This document shows positions 21,203-34,100 of a stretch of DNA of 64,000 nucleotides, piece by piece. Every line of letters starts with the position of its first letter. The stretch's first letter is position 1. The notes beneath the pieces are model-generated. The model was not told the origin of the DNA. It did no database searches and saw nothing but the letters and a program-made list of their open reading frames with translations. The stretch is from the NCBI RefSeq assembly GCF_019175285.1, contig NC_056527.1:112479451-112543450 (forward strand), in the 5' to 3' direction. The position numbers and the translations under genes are program-made. The stretch is from Sceloporus undulatus. Lineage: Eukaryota; Chordata; Lepidosauria; Squamata; Phrynosomatidae.

Positions 21203-21680
21203 CCCCTTTCACACTGCACAAATACAGTGGACTCTATATATTCACTGGGCACTATATTCATGGAAATTGAAAAACTGCAAACAGAAAAACTTTTTTTAAC
21301 TGGAGAGAACAACTTTTTAGGAATCTCTAGGTCCTCCAGGCCAATTCTGTGCTCAAGATCTGCCAGATGCTGATCATGAAATTGCACCGGTGAACCTACA
21401 AATGCCCAGAGATGTGTTCTCACTAGGAATCTCTAGGTCCTTCAGTGTGACTTTTGGCAGAAGTTGACAACAGAGTCATGCTGGAGGACCTAGAGATTCC
21501 TAGAGAAAACGTATTAATCAAATCCGTGAATAATCAAATCTGCAAAAGTCAAAGCCACAAATGTGGAGGGCCGACTGTATAGCACTTTGTTACCACTCTG
21601 ACTGCCATGGTTCCATCCTAAAATTTGTTGTTTCACAAGGTATTTAAAATTCTTTGCCAGAGAGCTCTTGTGCCTTGAAG
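21203..21680. mobile_element. Palindromic MITE split by a mariner-like element
   Basis: MITE sequence (CCCTTTCACACTGCACAAA) stops at 21224 and resumes at 21582 (GCACTTTGTTACCACTC, CTGCCATGGTTCCATCC). The 21225-21581 insert is a separate element with TA duplications. Confidence 0.6.
21225..21581. mobile_element. Mariner/Tigger-like non-autonomous element
   Basis: The left end is TACAGTGGACTCTATATATT. The reverse complement of the right end is TACAGTCGGCCCTCCACATT. A TA lies at each edge. The interior repeats AGGAATCTCTAGGTCCTCCA and its complement, giving a foldback of about 355 bp. It is related to 728-1003. Confidence 0.65.
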
Positions 21681-22164
21681 CTGAGAGCATTTGTATTTTG
21701 TCACATCCCAGGAAAAGAGGGAGGTGTATGTGTATGAAGAGGAGAGTGAAGGGAAAAGGACTTCCAATGTCCACATTGTGACTCCAACAAGGCAACCATA
21801 TTACTCACTACAGACCCATGGAGTAGGCTTCCCCACTGGGTTGTGCGACTGAATTGGGCTGTTAGTTCAGAGGACATAGCTGTCTGGCATTTGATATCCT
21901 GGTGAACCAAAACTATTCTGAAGTTCACTTAGATGTTAAGGACTGGACTCATCAGTGTCTCATGCATGCAGAAATTTCCCTGCAAAAAGGATTGGACACC
22001 ACCCACCCCATGTGGACCATTTGCATTCGGTTTGAGATTTCAGAAGTGGAGTTTCATTCAGGTGTGACGGGGCTTTTTTGTGCAATATGGACCATTTGCA
22101 TTCAGTTCAAGGTTTCAGAAATGGAGTTACTGTACTTGGTGTGCATTCAGTTGTATAGCTTCCA

Positions 22165-22460
22165 ACTGTCTCAATTTGGCAGGGACAGCCCCCTTTCAGC
22201 TGCTTTTAAAATGTCTTTCTCCCCACTACCCACTCCCTCCCCTTTGTCCTGTTTACACCTCCCTTGCTGCAAACTGAGTTTGCACTCAATTAACTCAGTA
22301 AGGAGGATTAAGCAGAATCTTGCCCTTCCCAGTAGGCTCAGGCAAAAGTAAGCTATTGCAGTCTCTTCTTTCCCATTAATAGTTTTTGACACTTTGACCA
22401 CACTCTGAAATTGCTTGGCCATGTGCATCTGTTTTCATCTGTGAAATGTTGCAAGGTATG
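22165..22460 (+). repeat. Unclassified 300-bp repeat family, near full length
   Basis: TCCAACTGTCTCAATTTGGC, TGCTTTTAAAATGTC, GCTGCAAACTGAGTTTGC, AGGCTCAGGCAAAAGTAAGC and TTTTCATCTGTGAAATGTTG occur in order. There is no coding frame and no clear terminal inverted repeat. Confidence 0.6.
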
Positions 22461-22628
22461 AAGTTGCACAACTGTATCAGTGCACGGATTGCATAGCGCA
22501 ATTATGCCACGCAGCCCACATGCAGGATCTCAGCCAAGGAACTGTATTTGGGTTACTGTGCTCAAGTAATGTTGCCGAGGTTAGGAAGAGGAGAAGCAAA
22601 TCCACAAGTGCTTGGACCAGGCTGGCCT

Positions 22629-22671
<43 letters not shown>
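22629..22671. repeat. (AAT)n microsatellite
   Basis: About 14 AAT units. The poly-Asn, poly-Ile and poly-Leu open frames here are artefacts of this run. Confidence 0.9.
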
Positions 22672-22672
<1 letters not shown>

Positions 22673-22799
22673 TTTAGCCATAATAAAGTATGTGTGCATA
22701 TGTATGTGGGCCTGGCTGTGTCTACTGCTGGTGCATATGAAACTTTACACAGGAGTGTCTGCATTTTTTAAAAAACAGTTTTTTTAAAAAGCCTACCAT

Positions 22800-25020
22800 C
22801 TGTCAAGCACAGCTGTCCATGGGGGACATTATCAGTGACCTAGTAGAGACCTTGCAAGGCTCGCTGCCACTTCTTCGAAAAAGGAGAGTGATGATTTGCA
22901 AAAAGTAAATATATAGTTACTTTATCTCAGTTTGACATGCTAGTTTCCAAGTTGTGTAATCTAGTGTGATGCTTGTGTGTGTGTGTGGGGAGGGGGGGTA
23001 TTCAGATTATACATACTTCCTGACCAAAGGTTGGGTCAGTCTTAGTCATACTTAGATCATACTGAGTGAAGTGAGTGGAAATTAAATTAGTTGCATTCTT
23101 CAAGATATACTCTGCAGTGTAGATTTCAGGAAGTGTGTCTCAGATGCATACGGTAACATATGTCACAATATTTGCAACATCCATCTACTACTTTCTTAAA
23201 ATCAGAGTTAACGAATTAACTTTTTAGAAGCTCTACTCAAAGTAAAGGCTCTGAAATGTCTGCGCATACTGACATGGAAGAGGATTGCTTGGATATGTCA
23301 TCTTTACCCAGGTAGCTGTTGCCTGGCCTTCTCCACCTTGAAAATTCCAAGTGTCAGAAACTCTGGAAGAAAATATGTGCATCTGGGATAATAATAATAA
23401 TAATCCAAACTTTTTAAAGCTCTCAACACACATGGCTACTGCTGCAATACAATTTCAAGTTTCATCCACTCACATCAGCTCCAGGAATAAAGAACCCTCC
23501 TGAATCAGAAACTGCTTGGCTTACACTAGCTCAGCAACTCTGTGCAGGGAGCTGGGGGACAGAAAAAGTGAAAACAAGTGGCCTATTCCAGTCCAAAGTC
23601 TGCTCCAAAGACCTCAATGTTCACTGGGCCAAGAGGGGGCTATTAAGATGCCAGCAAGTGTTTTCGCCCATAGTAACTAACATATTCCAGTCTCGACAGT
23701 TACCAGCACCACCCCCGCCTTGCGAAACCAGCCATCTTTCCATTCTTGAAGATCAGTTTTGGTTATCTGCCACACTTGGCAGGAGCTATCTTATAGCAAT
23801 TAAAGAGCAAATTGCTGCCAAGGATCCAGAGTTCAAGGAAAGCTATCAGGTGTTTATACCTGGAGGAAGATCCTGGCAAATACTCAGGAGTAAAAAACAT
23901 TACCTGGAGCTGACAACAAAAACAAGATGACTGACTGCAACCATTTAGAAGACTGGGGTTGTACCATCAAATCCTAAATAGTAGAAATCAAGATTATCAA
24001 AGCCATTCCCAGGTACATCTATAATATTTATTCACATTCCTGCCTCATACCAGCAAGAGGCTAGAAGAAAGATATTAAAGCACCTGTTAGAGGAGCAGAG
24101 AAATTAAATTAGCCGAGGAGGAGGAAAGTGATGCTTCCAATACTGTGAACGTCTGTCACAACACTGTGACATCAACTCAGGAGCAGATGAAATACAATAT
24201 AAGGCATCTTCAGCTTCTGGTCCTCCCTCTGTCCTCCTTACACATCCATTGTTAAGACAAGGCAGATGCAACTCATCCTTGTGTCGGCATCCCTCTCGGT
24301 CTTCCAGCTCCACCAAATTTTTTTAAAAGTGGGTGGAACGGCTGAAGTAAAGTATGCATAGCAAGTTACAAGGAGGAAGACTCTAAGGGACCAAGGGACA
24401 ATGTTAAGTTCCAAGAGGGTTGTGAGGGTATACAAACATTAGTGTAATACATGCTTTCCCCCCGGCATGTGGAGGTTAGCTGAGGCAGAGGGCATGAAAG
24501 AGGAGGTACATCTGTGCATGTGAGAGAGAGTATTTGTCAGAAAAGGAAAGATCACAAATGAGGAAATGGAGGACAGGGACTTGGCTTTCTCAAGGCCCTT
24601 CAAGCCCCACTCTACAGACCAGGGCTTCTTTGAAAAGACCTGTCTTATTTTAGTCTTCTCCAAATGCATCCACTTCCCAACAGTTTGGCAGCCTTAGTTT
24701 CAAGTGAGAAAAACAAAAAAGGGCAAGTGAAGGTAATGGAGGAAAAGGAGAAACCATGTGCCTTTTTGTGCCCATGTCCAAGTGGCAAAGGATAGGTTGC
24801 GGGCCAAACATTTGGGTTACTGGGTAGGAGACTCAGGTTCTAAGACCTAAAGGCAACCCCAACTCCACCACCAACACCACACACATACAAACACCCATAT
24901 TGCTACTGGTCAGTCTTCTACTGGGCTATAGAGCTGATCTGCCATCTTGACCACTTGAGTGTGGCAGCCAATCAGTCATGAGGAGAACAGGAGTCCAGGA
25001 ATCAGTCAGGTTAGCATGTT
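22800..25020. other. Downstream flank of FIS1, no recognised gene
   Basis: I see no repeat with clear edges and no exon-like match. A 120-codon plus-strand open frame at 23568-23930 has no recognisable domain and is probably chance. A GT run lies near 22972. Confidence 0.5.
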
Positions 25021-25033
25021 TTGAGTGAGCATT

Positions 25034-25039
25034 TTTAAT
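25034..25039 (-). terminator. Possible FIS1 polyadenylation signal (ATTAAA)
   Basis: The minus strand carries ATTAAA 27 bases after the FIS1 stop codon. This would give a very short 3' untranslated region. It is a variant hexamer, so the real signal may lie further downstream. Confidence 0.3.
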
Positions 25040-25065
25040 CACCCTTCAAGCTTCTCCAACGCTTG

Positions 25066-25163
25066 TTACGGTTTCGCTTTCGAGATGGCCAAGCCAATTA
25101 GGCCAGCCAGGCCGGCTGCACCCAGGGCCACACCACCGACAATCGCCATGCCAACCAAGCCAT
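25066..25163 (-). CDS. FIS1: FIS1 coding exon 5 with tail anchor and stop
   Basis: 98 bp after acceptor CTCCACAG. It encodes DGLVGMAIVGGVALGAAG, then LAGLIGLAISKAKP and TAA at 25066-25068. The glycine/alanine-rich membrane anchor and short basic tail are those expected for Fis1 targeting. Confidence 0.97.
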
Positions 25164-28100
25164 CTGTGGAGAGAACAAGAAATCGTCACCGTTGATCACT
25201 AGTTAGGGATTGATAGGCTCAAGGGATCTTTGGACTGTGGCCTGGGAGAAGGGGAATGGATGAAACCCTGGGACCCAGCTGCCATGCTGACCATCTCTCC
25301 TCCTCCACCACCCATGTGAGTGAAGGTGAAGCTGTGATGTTCTGGCCTTATGTAGAAAATGTTGCATTTATTAAATTAAGATGAACAGTTATGTATGCCA
25401 TGTATAAGATAAGGATAAGGTGCTTATCTTAAGATAAGGATTTGTTGGAAGGAGTGGGAGAATGGAAAGTTGGGAGTGACTGGTGATTGGCAGAAAGTCT
25501 AAGTTTTTGTTTTGCTTTTTGAAGGTGTTGTGTATCACAGTTAAGAAGAGGAGTTAGAGATATTAGGAGGGTTAGAGTAGTTGGGGTATGAGAGAGCAAT
25601 GTGAGCTGGGGTTAGAGTCAGTCAGTTTTCAGATGTATAAAATAAGTAGTCTTTGATGTTATGTTAAATTTCTGTTTAATAATTCGGATTTTTTATACAT
25701 TGTGTCTTTGAGAATGCAACATAAGGAATATTGGAAAGCTTGGTTTCAAACACTGCCGTGTCCATGGTGGCAGCAGTTATTCAAAGATATTGGTGTCCAG
25801 TGGGGAGATTAGGTGAATAAAGTCTCACACAAAAACCATGAGGACATCTAAAAGGTCCCTACTTTTGATGCCATAGCAGTGGGACAGGAGGAGAGCCTGA
25901 CATTGGTGGCAGAGGTGGGGGATAAGTGGAAGCCCTCACAGAAGCAACTGCTACCTCCTGGGCACAGAATACACTAAACATTGTATCAAGATCTTAGACC
26001 AGCCTTTGCTCATTCAAAATGGCCCCTGCAACGCCTTTATCATCCTACAAAAAGGGAACAGGGGGCATGTGCACCTTGAGATGTTGGGCTGGGATAACTC
26101 CTAAGATTCTTCACTCTTGACAAAGGCTGATGGGAGTTGAAATTCAACATTATCTGGAGGGCTACCCATTCGATATCCTGCCCTACTGAGATTTTAGACC
26201 GCTTCCTAGCCTTGCTGGGAACACTGAGAGATATTGTGGAACCTAATTAACATTAGGCCTGGTTAATTAACATTAGGCTTGGATCAGGGACCAGGTGCTG
26301 GAGACTGTATTTCAGAGGAAGGCAATGGTAAACCACCCCTGAGTACTGCTTGCCTAAGAAAATCCTATGAAATGCATGAGATCAAAATGACAGGCAACCT
26401 GAAGGCACACAAATACCCACACAAGACTTGATACTACCAGCCACTGACAGATGGCTGTTTTATTACTGCCTATTGTCTGATCCCTTATGGTTAGGTGTAA
26501 AAATAACAATTCCAGCCCAAACCCTGGTTTGTTGGACCAAGAATGGGCAGAATTTCCTTTGAACCAAATGTAATTTAGCTCCCTTTGTTAAGCCATGATG
26601 TGCCATGAAATCTACCCTGGAAAGCTGTTTTGGGGACAAGCCCTATTAACCAGGATCAAACTGTAGCTTATAAGGAGTGCCATAACCATTGCTTGTTGGA
26701 CTAAGATCATGATGTCTGAACTGGACCTTGAAGGTGGATGAAAAGGGGACTAAGCTCTCTCTCTCATCCCCACTTCTGCCTTCTAACCTTTCTGCATGGC
26801 CTTGTTGATAAGCTTCTCCAACTCCAAGGCCTGTGTGTTACCCGGCTCTGTCTTCAGCAGACCCCGGATGTACTTCAACGCTTTCTCATATTCCTGTTAA
26901 AAACAGAGGAAAGAAATGCACTCATCTCTGCAGTTAGGTCAGGCACAGTTTTATTTGTCCATCTGAGATGGAAGCAACTCGTTCAGAGAGAAAGGTAGGA
27001 ACAAGTGAGAGTTTCCCAGCTCCCAAAAGGAAAGTAAGTGGGGAGGCGATAGAGGTTTGTCTGGCAAGAGTGAGGTCGAAGGGAGTACAATGGAGCCTTG
27101 GAGTGTCCCCAGAACAATGGGGGAAAGAATTAGGAATTATTTTTTCAAGCACAACATTCATATACACTTTGAATCACTCAATGAAGCTCATTAACTGTAG
27201 AAGCAGACTGGACAATGTGCAACTTAGTCTACAATGTGATCACTGAAATTTCTTCTTTTTTAAATCTTACTCTTTTTCTTTTAGCACCACCCACCACCAC
27301 TGGAATACTTCACAGAACATCTCTGAAACCTTTGGGCTGAATGATGTTTCCCACCCTCATGATACATGGACCTTTGGTATGAGGGATTCCTTGAGCAGAG
27401 GTATCTTTCTAGGGAATTAGTGGCAGTCTTCTGATATGTAAGCCCAGGTCAAATGTGTCTCCCCCTGATATATGGTTATGCACACACAAAGCAGGCCCAT
27501 TCCCTCTTCTTCCTTAAGACAGGAACCTGAGCTACGTAGAAGAATAAGAACACTCTCTAAGAATAGTTGGGAAATGGCTGGTTTTCTGTAAAGACAGTTG
27601 TTACTCATTGAAGGATAGTTATTTGTTTATGGTCACTCTTATTTAATTTATTTAAATATTTACATCCTGCCTTTTATATGGAGATCTCAGGGCATTGTAC
27701 AATAAAAACAATCTAACCAATTTAAAACACTACAAATAGTTCAAATGATTTTAAAATGCTAAAATAATTCTAACAATTAACAAATCAAAAGACATATTAA
27801 AAATGTTAAAATAGTTTTAAATGGATTAAAACCAAGTGCATAGGAGGGCTTTTGTAAAACCAATCAGCCCCCAAAGGCTTTCAAGAACATCTATGTTTTT
27901 ACTTGGCACCCACATAGCAGTAAAGTTGGTGCCCATCAGACCTCCAAGAAGAGAATGTTCTGTAATTTGGGTGATACATCAGAGAAGACCATCTCTTATG
28001 TTCTACACAGCATACTGCTTTACCGATAGGACACAGAGGAAGACTCCTCCAGCAGATCTGAAATACATCCCATATGTTTTCAGCTAGGCAGGACTGAAAA

Positions 28101-31100
28101 CTGGATTTCCCCCCTTCCTTCCAGTTTACTTGCTGCACCAAACAAAAACATATGCAGGCAGCACAGATTGCTAGCTTGTTGCCCTTCCTATGCACCATCA
28201 CTCTTCAGGCTGTAAACCCCCAGACATGCTCACTTGAAAGCAAAGTGGGACTTTTGAGTAAACATGCCCAAGACTGCACCATTAGCACTGTCTTGGGCTG
28301 CTGCTCCTCCCTCCTCCCCAAGCTCCTTATCTAAATTGTTGCCTCCACACACCCCAGAATCCAAGAGTCCATCACTTGGCAGTCCATAAAGTGCACAGAT
28401 AGGATTGATAGGCTAAAAGCACTACCCTGGTTTTGAAAAGGTTTATGAAGTTAGGATTAGCTGCCAGAGATAAAGGGTAATGAGAGGTGAAAGACTTTCA
28501 CCTTGCTGGAGGAACGGACCTGGCTGAATGTGCACATAGGAAGTAAAATGGTTACAAATCACATATTGACTTAGGATCTCCCTCCACAAACCCCTACATA
28601 TACACATCCGTTTCAGCATTCACAACAGAACACATCTGTTTCCTATCTTCAAAAACCTGCAAGTTGTTACAAGCCTCAGATTCAGTGGGAGAAAGCTGCT
28701 GAGAGCAAACCTGAACTCCCTTAGGTGATTATTAGTTTTAGGATTGGGGGGGGGGGGGAAGAGGAGCATTAACACAACACTACCTTGGCTGACCTGCTGA
28801 ACTCTTTTGAGAACAAGAGTTCCCTTCTCAGATGGTAGTCACCAGAGCTATTGATGAGGAAAAGCCAACAAAAGCTACCTTCTGTAAGAGTTTGTTATCT
28901 AAATGTTTTAACTAGGAATCAGCACCCAGCAATCTTGGGACAACATAAGTCACATCAGAGATAAAGGGAGAAGAACTGGGAGAGGCAGCAAGGAAATGTG
29001 GATATAGCATTTAGAAGTGGTGCTTTGAAAAGGAGATAAAAGAAAGGGTGGGAGGATCTTCACCTTCTCCTCCCCAGAGAGAATGACACTTAAAATGCCG
29101 AAAAAGAGTGTATGGTTTTTGTAGGTTTTAACTGTAAAGTTCTTTGGAAGGCAATCTTGCAAGAATGTACATAAAGCTGGTTCAGTGCCCAATCCAAGAT
29201 ATTGGCAAGCCAGGGAAACTGGGCGGAGGACAGAATACCAGAAAGCTCACCTTCAGCCGGTAATTGGCCACTGCCAAATAGAAGACATAGTCACGCTGCT
29301 CTTCTTTGGTCCCTTTGGGCAACAGATCTAAGATGGAAAGGGGGAAAGTGTTCAAATAATAATGTAGAGAATCCAAGATCATCATCTCATTCTGGACACA
29401 GCTTCAAAAGAAACTTAGGCCTGTTACAGACAGCCAAAATAATGCTGCTTCGAGTCACAGTGGAGGTATGGTGTTTCAATGACGCATGCATCCTAAGAGT
29501 CCAGAAGTCGCACCAAAGCCATGCTCCAGCCCTAAGGACTGGAACGTGGCTTTGGTGTGGCTTCTGGACTCTTAGGACACATGCATCATTGAAACACCAT
29601 ACCTCCACTGTGACTTGAAGCAACTTTATTTTGGCTGTCTGTAACAGGTTTTAGAAAAGTTGCAGTGGGTCTGATCGGTATTTGAGTGGGATGCCAACTG
29701 GGAATACCAGAGATCTCCAGGTTGGGCTCAGAAAAGTTTCTGCCTCAAACTCTGGCAAGCGTCTACTGCCACTTAAAGGTTGACAATGGTCTGATTCAAT
29801 ACAAGTCAGCTCTCTATGTATGCATGAAGAAAAAGGAAGAGAAACACGGGCATTGGGCATTGTCCATTACTTCTGTCTCCTAATTCCTGAAGCACACACA
29901 TATATGAACTTGCAACTAGACCAACACTAACTGGATACTTGATAATCAAATTCCAAATGGCATCCTGGCACTTGGACTTTGGCAAGCCAAAGCTGAGAAA
30001 GAAAGTGAGCATCATTTATGGGAAGTCATCATCCATTAGGCACAGAGTTCTTTGTATCAAGAGATCAAGCCTGATTGAGGAGAGACTGTAATGGGATGGA
30101 GAGCAGGCAATAGGGTATACCCAGTACTAGAGCACAGACACCTCAAGCAGACAACTCTGAATGGTTTTCTCCATTCAGAATTATTCCCAATGAGTTTTGG
30201 TTGATTATGAACAGCAGGGCTGGGCAACTGTGGGAGGCCTCTCACCGCAAAAAATAAAATAGAAAGTTTTTATCCCTAACTCTCTCCTAGTGCCTTCTAG
30301 GGAACATGGGAGGCATTTCTGGCATATTTGTAGTCTCCTATGAGCCATTTCAGGCCCTGGAGTGGCTTTTTTTCAAAATAAGAAGTGACCAGAAGACACT
30401 TCCAGCTTACTTCAGGTCGTTTTTTTTAAAGGCCTTTCCTTGGCCTAAAATGGCCTGGAGTGGGACAAAACGTGACCCCAAAAAATATTATTTTTAACAT
30501 CCCTGGTGTAAAGGAACAGTGAGAAGATGGGATAGGAAATACGTAGAGACTTATAAAAGTAGGCACAGCATGGATACTCAGCCACATGAGTATTACACAA
30601 GGTTACCCAATGAACAGATTTAGGACAAAGAGAAAAAAGTCCCCTTTATGCAGTCTATAATTGCTATATGAAATTCATGACCAACAGATAGTAGTCCAGT
30701 ATTTGGAAATGTGGGTGGGTGGGTTAGACTACAGTTCCCAGAATCCCTCAGCCAGAAAGACCATCTGGGAGCTGCAGTACAAAGAAAGTTATATCTCTTA
30801 AGTTTCGATGGGTATGATGGCAAATGGCTGTGACTAGGGACAGAACAAATGTCATGGTGAATGATGGGCTTCTTGGTCTGATATTCCACATTCAGAGACA
30901 TGGCGACAGTGAATTCCAACAGCTAGGGAAGCACAGTGAGACAGTGCAGTGGCACCAGTGCCTGGATTTCTAGGCTTTCCTGAAACATCTGGCTGGTAAC
31001 CTTCAGGAAACAGGATGCCAACTAAGATGAGCCTTTGGATTCAGCCCAACAGGGATCTACCTGGCTTGCCAAATATGTGGTTTGGCAAATAAGCAAATAG

Positions 31101-34100
31101 CTGATTTTGTAATTAACTGGGGAATTTAATAAGGCAGGGATGGGGAGGGGAGTGTTGTCCTCCAAAGATTGCTAGACTGAAACTTCCATCAGCCCCAGCC
31201 AAAATAATCAATTGGAGAGGGATGAGTTTGCAGTCTAACAACATCTAAAGCAGGGGGACAAACTGAAAAGTCCTTCAAATGCTTTTAAAGTGCAGTTTCT
31301 AGTAGCTCTAGCCAGCAAAGTCAGTGGTGAGGAAAGCGGGGAGTTACAGTCCAACAACACCTACAGAGCCACATGGCTCCCATCCCTGATCTAGAAGGCT
31401 GTTAAAGTTGCCCATCCCTGTCACAGTGCATGAGGTCTCAGGCTCTGTGAGTCTTATTTGCACCTTTGGGGAGAAAACAGTGGCTTGTTTTACTACTCAT
31501 ACCTTCCTTCATCTGCTGTTTGGAGCTAGTCACTAACAAATGTCTGGTGTTTTTTATAAAGATGACAATCCAAACTGGTTGCACTGTGAAAAGGAAAATC
31601 CCTTGTGTAGGAAAATGGACGTTAGTTTTACCTCAGGGGAAGTCTTATTTGGTAGAAACACGTCAAACAAGACAAAATAGTATGTGTGGCAGATTGGGTG
31701 CACAAGAAAGGTTATTTTCCTTAACCATATGGTTCTTTTTCTAAAACAGGCCCTTATGAGGTTTTTTCCAATGTCAAGGTAGCAACTCAATAACTACAAG
31801 GACAGATTTCCCTACTAGATGCCCTCTGCATGCATTGATAGGAGCTGAGTTGATGGGAGTTGTGGGAGACCAAGGGAAAGCCACAAGGTGACCTTGGGCA
31901 AGTCACACCCTCTCAGCCTCAGATAAAGGCAAAGGCAAACCTCCTCTGAACAAATCTTCAAGAATACCCATGATAGGACTTTTTCCTTAGGGTTGCCATA
32001 AATTAGAATGACTTGAACAACAACAACAGGAGACCAGTAACACCAAGGGATACCAAGTCTCTGGCAGATCAGGCCTAGAGAGTACTTGGATGGGAGGCCA
32101 CCATGAAATCTCCAGGTTAGCCTAGGAAAAAGTCCTGTGAAAAATCCAGGGAAGCCCCACTCTTTGTCACAGTTGACTATACTGGGATAGGTGGACCAGA
32201 CGTCTGATTGAACAGAAGGCCGCATCCTACATAGTCTAAGACCTCTGGAGGGTAATAGGTTGGCGAGGGCTGCCAAAGGAATTAAGCCTCCAGACTCAAA
32301 GCTTCCTAAGAGACTAATAAGAAAAGCTATCTTGTACCTGGGTCACTCACTCCCCATCTTCAACAGTTGTTTCTCAGCCTCTCTTTTTCAGCCCGCTGCC
32401 ATGTTCACAACAAAGAGTTTATTATTGACTGAGAACCACCTTGATTTTTTAAAACAGATATTTATTCTTGAGGTGGCATTTAAACAGCTCTTTCCCTGTG
32501 ACTTGGAGCCTATCTGGCAACTACTTCACAAAGGAAATCTAGACTTATTACAAGTATATTACATGGCATCTTGTCTCTCTTCAAAGACAATCTCAGGATG
32601 GCGTATATGGCTCTTCTCCAACCCACTGAGTCCACACAACAACCCTGTGAAGATGGTAGGCTGAGAGAGAGACAGCAACTAGCTCAAATGCCCACAGGGA
32701 GTTTCAAGGTTCAGCAATAACACATTTTTGGTGTTTCTTACCCGACTCTTCTTAAGGTTCGAGGTGGAGTACAGCATAGATTAAAATACAATATATAACT
32801 AAAGACATGAAACCATTTAAACACAGGTTTAAACACATAAACATAGGATTAAATTGATCATTCCATATTAAAATCATCCAGACATAAAATTAAAAATAAA
32901 CATTAGAGACCAGAACTCATTCTAATCTAATCTTTCTAATCTATTTTAATCTAATACTCTAATCCAGGATGGGCAAAGTGCTGCCCTCTTAATATTGTCA
33001 GACTGTTAACTCCCATGAGCCCTAGCCAGCACAGCCAATGGTGAGGAACGTTGGGAGTTGCAATCCAACAACATATGGAAAACCCTGTTGCCCACCACTG
33101 CGGCAACCACAATGCTACACTGGCTGATCTGACAGCTCACCTTCCAGGAGTACAACACCTTTCTTGATGTCTTCATTGTATTTACTACGGACCAGGCACC
33201 AGGCATACTCAAACTTGGTTCCTTTGGAGACACTGCCTGCTTTCAACTCAGCATTATACTTCTTTTCAAATCTCTGCAGAATGAAAAAGAAAAAATGGGA
33301 TGGATTGGGGAAAAAAGAGGTTACAACCATAGATCCTGGGTGGAGGAGGTCAAAACCCTTGAGATTAGTCTCACTCCCCAAAAATAATCAGACAAAATTA
33401 CCACCAAAGCAGTTGACCTTTCTTAAGAATTATCAACCAGTATTAAATTATCATTATTTGACAAATGGTTTCGTTATATTTTTATCACGTTCAATTTGAG
33501 AAGGATTGTTTTAATGCAATGTGTTGTGTTTTCATTGTTTTATTAAAAACGTACCTGCAATTAGTCAAAATTAAACATGATTTGCTTGCCAAAATTGACA
33601 TCATCCCTTAAAAACTATCCTTGGTTACAGTGGTTCCCAGGTAGTTTCGGTTTACCTTGCTCCCTTAGTCCTCTTTACCCAATATGTAAACTGATATATT
33701 TGGGTAAATTCTTTTTATCTGAGGGGCTCATCTGACTTCAGATAAATTCTCAGAGGCTACATTCCAGTGTTGGTAAAAATCAAAAGGATGGAACCAAAGA
33801 TATCAGTTTACTTTAGCTTTAAGCTCTTTCTACCAGTAAGCCAATCTTAAGAGACACATCTCAATCGTTTAGCAAAATAAGTGTATAAAAACCAGGAAAA
33901 CAGAAGGTGGTCATTGAAGAAACTCCATAAAAATTGATTTGGCCCAGGACCTGAAGTCCTCTGTCCTTGCATTCAGTGATTTCAAAGGACTTCAAAGTAA
34001 TGTGTCCATAGGATCAGCCTGAGACATTCCTGATCTCAGATGATCAAAAAAGAAGAAGATGAGAAAACTAATCACAGAGGAGTGATAATGAAAGAAAAGA

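Noticed and set aside
22477-22787. Frames with poly-Asn, poly-Ile or poly-Leu
   Set aside because: They are artefacts of the AAT microsatellite.
23568-23930. 120-codon plus-strand open frame downstream of FIS1
   Set aside because: No motif, no splice context and ordinary composition. Kept only as unassigned sequence.
25330-25740. LTR-like block with a TATAAAATA box and a TG...CA layout
   Set aside because: There is no second copy, no clear target duplication, and no flanking viral sequence that I can recognise. The resemblance is too weak to call a solo LTR.
29202-29623. Two long, nearly identical open frames on opposite strands
   Set aside because: They are the two arms of the Harbinger-like palindrome and overlap FIS1 exon 3.
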